DNA of 7,463 bases from DASPTH01 sp035623515. Lineage in GTDB: Bacteria > Actinomycetota > Acidimicrobiia > IMCC26256 > DASPTH01. The notes under the pieces are model-generated. The model did not search any database, was not told the origin of the DNA, and worked only from the letters and a program-made list of their open reading frames with translations. Below, piece by piece: positions 5,628 to 7,463 of the stretch; the first letter of the stretch is position 1; the number at the start of each line of letters is the position of its first letter. A program made the translations under genes and the position numbers. The stretch is taken from the NCBI GenBank assembly GCA_035623515.1, contig DASPTH010000338.1, positions 1 through 7,463 of the forward strand, given 5' to 3'.

Positions 5628-6809
5628 TCAGAAGTTCTTGGGGAGACCGAGCTTGCGCCGGGCGATGATGTTCTTCTGGATCTCGGATCCGCCACCGCCG
5701 ACGGTGTCGATGACGGTGTACCGGTATGTCGACTCCGCCCGCCCCTTCATCGGCGCGTCGTCGGTGTGCACGCGCAATTGCGAGCCGGGCGCGCCGATGT
5801 CCATCGACGCGTTGGCGAGCCGCTTGGACAACTCCGTGGCGAAGAGCTTGTACTCGGACGCCTCCGCGGTCGGCGGCGCCCCGCCCTTCATCGACTTGGC
5901 GACGAAGCGCAGGCCGAGGAGGCGCGCGACCTCGGCGTCGGTCGCCAGCCGCGCGATCTGCTTGCGGATCACAGGGTCGTCGCGGAGTGGCTCGTCGTCC
6001 ATCGTCTCGGTCGCGACGTAGTCGCACAAGACGTCGAGGCGCTGGCCGATGGGCGAGAACGTGAACATGGTGAAGCGCTCGAGGTCCAGTGCTTCGGAGA
6101 TGTACTGGAAGCCGTGGTTGAGGTCGCCGACCACGTAGTCGTCGGGCACGAACACGTCGTCGAAGAAGACGTCGTTCGTACGCTCGTCGCCCATCGTCCA
6201 GATCGGGTTGATCGTGATGCCCGGGTGGTCGAGGGGCACGAGGAAGAGCGTGATCCCGGTGTGCTTGGAGGCATCGGGATCGGTGCGGGCACCGACCCAG
6301 TACCAGTCGGCGAAGTGCGCCGACGTCGTCCAGGTCTTCTGGCCGTTCAGGCGCCAGCCGTCGCCGTCGCGCGTGGCCTTGAGCTTCATGGACGCGGCGT
6401 CGGAGCCGGCGTCGGGCTCGCTGTAGCCGACGGCGAAGTCGATCTCGTGCCGCAGGATCTTGGGGAGGAACTCCTGCTTCATCCGCTCGCTGCCGTGACG
6501 CAGGATCGTCTTGCCGATGATGCCCACGCCCTTCCCGATCTGCGGCCCGCCGCGCGCCGCGAGCGCCTCGTTGAGGAGGTACTCGTAGACGCCGTCGCCC
6601 TCCTGGCCGCCCCAGCCCTTCGGCCACGTGATGCCGAGCCAGCCCTGCCCGGCGACCTTCTGCATGAACTCACGGCGGTCGGGCGTGTCGGCGATCTGCG
6701 CCATGTTCTCGCGCGTGACGTCGAAGAGCACGGGGTCGTCGTTGGCGTCGAGGAACGCCTCGACCTCCTCGCGGAACGCCAACTGCTCGGGTGAGAACTC
6801 GAAGTCCAT
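5628..6809 (-). CDS. Acyl-CoA dehydrogenase, full-motif (FadE-like) subunit
   Basis: A 393-aa flavoprotein desaturating acyl-CoA at C2-C3 and passing electrons to electron-transfer flavoprotein. Seen in order: MDFEFSPEQLAFREEVEAFL; GQGWLGITWPKGWGGQ (54-69); GYSEPDAGSDAASMKLKA (128-145), the intact flavin/substrate motif; WRLNGQKTWTTSAHFADW (152-169); GITLFLVPLDHPGITI (185-200); and a C-terminal GGGGSEIQKNIIARRKLGLP (371-390). The Glu of the medium-chain enzymes (YEGT motif, Glu376) is replaced by Gly here, whereas Glu244 in ALDLERF sits where isovaleryl- and long-chain enzymes carry their base. This pattern fits FadE enzymes for bulky or branched substrates. It opens the five-gene minus operon and is followed after 20 bp by the racemase-like gene. 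The start ATG has no strong Shine-Dalgarno; a TAGGCT hexamer just upstream may drive a short or absent leader. Confidence 0.94.
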   Translation of the reverse strand: MDFEFSPEQLAFREEVEAFLDANDDPVLFDVTRENMAQIADTPDRREFMQKVAGQGWLGITWPKGWGGQEGDGVYEYLLNEALAARGGPQIGKGVGIIGKTILRHGSERMKQEFLPKILRHEIDFAVGYSEPDAGSDAASMKLKATRDGDGWRLNGQKTWTTSAHFADWYWVGARTDPDASKHTGITLFLVPLDHPGITINPIWTMGDERTNDVFFDDVFVPDDYVVGDLNHGFQYISEALDLERFTMFTFSPIGQRLDVLCDYVATETMDDEPLRDDPVIRKQIARLATDAEVARLLGLRFVAKSMKGGAPPTAEASEYKLFATELSKRLANASMDIGAPGSQLRVHTDDAPMKGRAESTYRYTVIDTVGGGGSEIQKNIIARRKLGLPKNF

Positions 6810-6818
6810 CGCCGCGTC

Positions 6819-6824
6819 AGCCTA
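6819..6824 (-). promoter_or_regulatory. Possible -10 element (TAGGCT) of the five-gene operon
   Basis: On the minus strand TAGGCT matches the actinobacterial TANNNT -10 pattern and lies 9 nt before the ATG at 6809, so transcription would begin at or within a few bases of the start codon. No good -35 hexamer is visible; that region falls inside the palindrome. A six-base match is weak by itself; the support comes from the short gap between the palindrome and the ATG. Confidence 0.25.
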
Positions 6825-6835
6825 CCGACCCCTCT

Positions 6836-6885
6836 GTTTTGGCGTCTTTGAGTGGGGCTATGGCCCCACTCAAAGACGCCAAAAC
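6836..6885. terminator. Perfect 23-bp-arm palindrome, candidate bidirectional terminator or repeat element
   Basis: Bases 6836-6858 and 6863-6885 are exact reverse complements around a TATG loop (6859-6862), giving a 50-base perfect hairpin; the next outer pair (6835/6886) would be a T-G wobble. The inner part is GC-rich (GTGGGGC/GCCCCAC) and the outer part is T-rich on the 5' side and A-rich on the 3' side on both strands. The arms are about 55% GC, clearly lower than the flanking genes. It sits 8 bases after the stop of the DUF1214-type gene and 26 bases before the operon's first ATG, which suits a terminator. However, no U-tract follows the stem in either direction, so it would be a non-canonical terminator. 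A dispersed palindromic (REP-like) repeat or an operator are alternatives. Confidence 0.6.
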
Positions 6886-6893
6886 GCAAAGGG

Positions 6894-7463
6894 TCAGGTG
6901 CGGAAGCGCCAGGCGAGGTGGTCGCGGCGGGCGCGGACCTCGGCGGCGCGGGCGTCCGGGCCGACTGCCGGGGTGCCGGCGGGGAGCGCGTCCCGCACGT
7001 CGGCGAGCGGCACCACTTCGGCCTCGAGCTTCGGCAGCCGTGTCCCCCAGAAGTACCGGAAGTTCAGCAGGCCCTCGCGCCGGTCCGACGTGTCGAGCCA
7101 GTTCGGCACGCCCGGGTCACGGTGTGCGAGCACGAGGTGGAACCGCTTGTCGTCTCCCGCGTGCACCTGGGTGTGGTTGCGGCTGGTGACGCGCCCGATG
7201 TCGTAGGGCTCGAACCAGTGCATGCCGTAGAGCTGCAGGCTCCAGTACCGCGCGTCCGGCACGTCGGCGTGCACGTGGAGCGCCTCGTCGGGTGCGAGGT
7301 CGTAGAAGCAGAACCCGAATTGCGAGAGTTGCAGGCCGCGCGGGACGTCGATCTTGTCGCCGAAGGTGTTGTCGTCCTGCGTGGCGCGCGCGTCGAGCAT
7401 GTACTGGTTCCAGAACACGATCGACCGCCGCGTGAGGTCGAGCGCTTCGTCCGTCACGTCGGC
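6894..7463 (-). CDS. DUF1214-type protein, C-terminal part (5' end outside window)
   Basis: The frame is open to the window edge and the GTG at 7457 reads as an internal Val in an A-D-V-T-D-E context, so this is a 3' fragment of about 189 codons. The segments SLQLYGMHWFEPYD, NHTQVHAGDDKRFHLVLAH and DPGVPNWLDTSDRREGLLNF resemble the DUF1214 domain, in which a GVPNWLDT-like motif and a following (F)RxFW strand are typical. Full-length relatives usually run to 350-450 aa, often with other domains upstream, consistent with the missing N-terminus. The biochemical function of this family is not established; members are frequent in actinobacterial lipid- and steroid-catabolic neighbourhoods. It has the same orientation as the operon downstream but is separated from it by the long palindrome, so it is probably a separate transcription unit. 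The tail (about the last 25 residues) is Arg/Ala-rich and of no recognised function. Confidence 0.75.
   Translation of the reverse strand, partial: ADVTDEALDLTRRSIVFWNQYMLDARATQDDNTFGDKIDVPRGLQLSQFGFCFYDLAPDEALHVHADVPDARYWSLQLYGMHWFEPYDIGRVTSRNHTQVHAGDDKRFHLVLAHRDPGVPNWLDTSDRREGLLNFRYFWGTRLPKLEAEVVPLADVRDALPAGTPAVGPDARAAEVRARRDHLAWRFRT

Noticed and set aside
4442..5695. Upstream extension of the MaoC-N frame
   Set aside because: The extension is Arg/Pro-rich and overlaps the racemase-like gene. The GTG at 4441 with GTGA overlap and GGAG is the natural start.
4606..6021. 471-codon open frame on the plus strand
   Set aside because: It is antisense to the racemase-like and acyl-CoA dehydrogenase genes, which carry clear family motifs; its product shows no domain.
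5608..6627. Upstream extension of the racemase-like frame
   Set aside because: It is an out-of-frame shadow of the acyl-CoA dehydrogenase; the CaiB fold begins at the ATG at 5607.
5766..6794. 342-codon open frame on the plus strand
   Set aside because: It is antisense to the 393-aa acyl-CoA dehydrogenase, with a low-complexity Val/Glu/His/Arg composition and no motif.
1..7463. CRISPR arrays, tRNA/rRNA genes, transposase genes
   Set aside because: No regularly spaced direct repeats, no tRNA-like cloverleaf or rRNA segments and no transposase or integrase motifs were seen on either strand. The only notable repeat is the palindrome at 6836-6885.

Overview
The window is gene-dense, very GC-rich DNA with strong G/C preference at third codon positions, almost no intergenic space and repeated ATGA/GTGA start-stop overlaps. 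Together with an F420-type luciferase-like oxidoreductase, a DUF1214-type protein and paired FadE-like acyl-CoA dehydrogenases, this points to a high-GC actinomycete (Actinomycetota; Acidimicrobiia- or Mycobacteriales-like lineages fit best). The genus cannot be named from this sequence.

Layout. (A) Plus strand, 1-1953: a three-gene run cut by the left edge, encoding a short-chain dehydrogenase/reductase (5' end missing), a SnoaL/NTF2-like protein of 141 aa and a luciferase-like (LLM) oxidoreductase of 300 aa. The first two genes are separated by one base and the last two overlap by 4 bp. (B) 1954-2243: the convergent junction. It holds a probable unannotated 49-aa small protein on the minus strand (1972-2121) with a strong Shine-Dalgarno sequence, preceded by about 120 bp without a recognisable gene. 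(C) Minus strand, 6809 down to 2244: a compact five-gene operon in the order acyl-CoA dehydrogenase (393 aa), CaiB/alpha-methylacyl-CoA racemase-like protein (389 aa), MaoC-N/FAS1-like dehydratase half (185 aa), MaoC hydratase half (162 aa), second divergent acyl-CoA dehydrogenase (376 aa). (D) 6810-6893: a short intergenic segment dominated by a perfect 23-bp-arm palindrome. (E) 6894-7463, minus strand: the C-terminal part of a DUF1214-type protein, cut by the right edge.

How it may work together. The minus operon looks like one cycle of branched or bulky acyl-CoA beta-oxidation: the racemase-like enzyme would set the 2-methyl stereochemistry, or the CaiB protein would transfer CoA; a two-subunit acyl-CoA dehydrogenase would introduce the double bond; and a two-gene MaoC hydratase would add water. 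This is the logic of mycobacterial cholesterol side-chain degradation (ChsE/ChsH type), but the substrate here is not determined by the sequence. The convergent SDR / NTF2-like / LLM genes could supply oxidoreductase steps on the same kind of compound; that link rests only on proximity. The least explained items are the 49-aa small protein at the tail of the operon and the long palindrome at its head.
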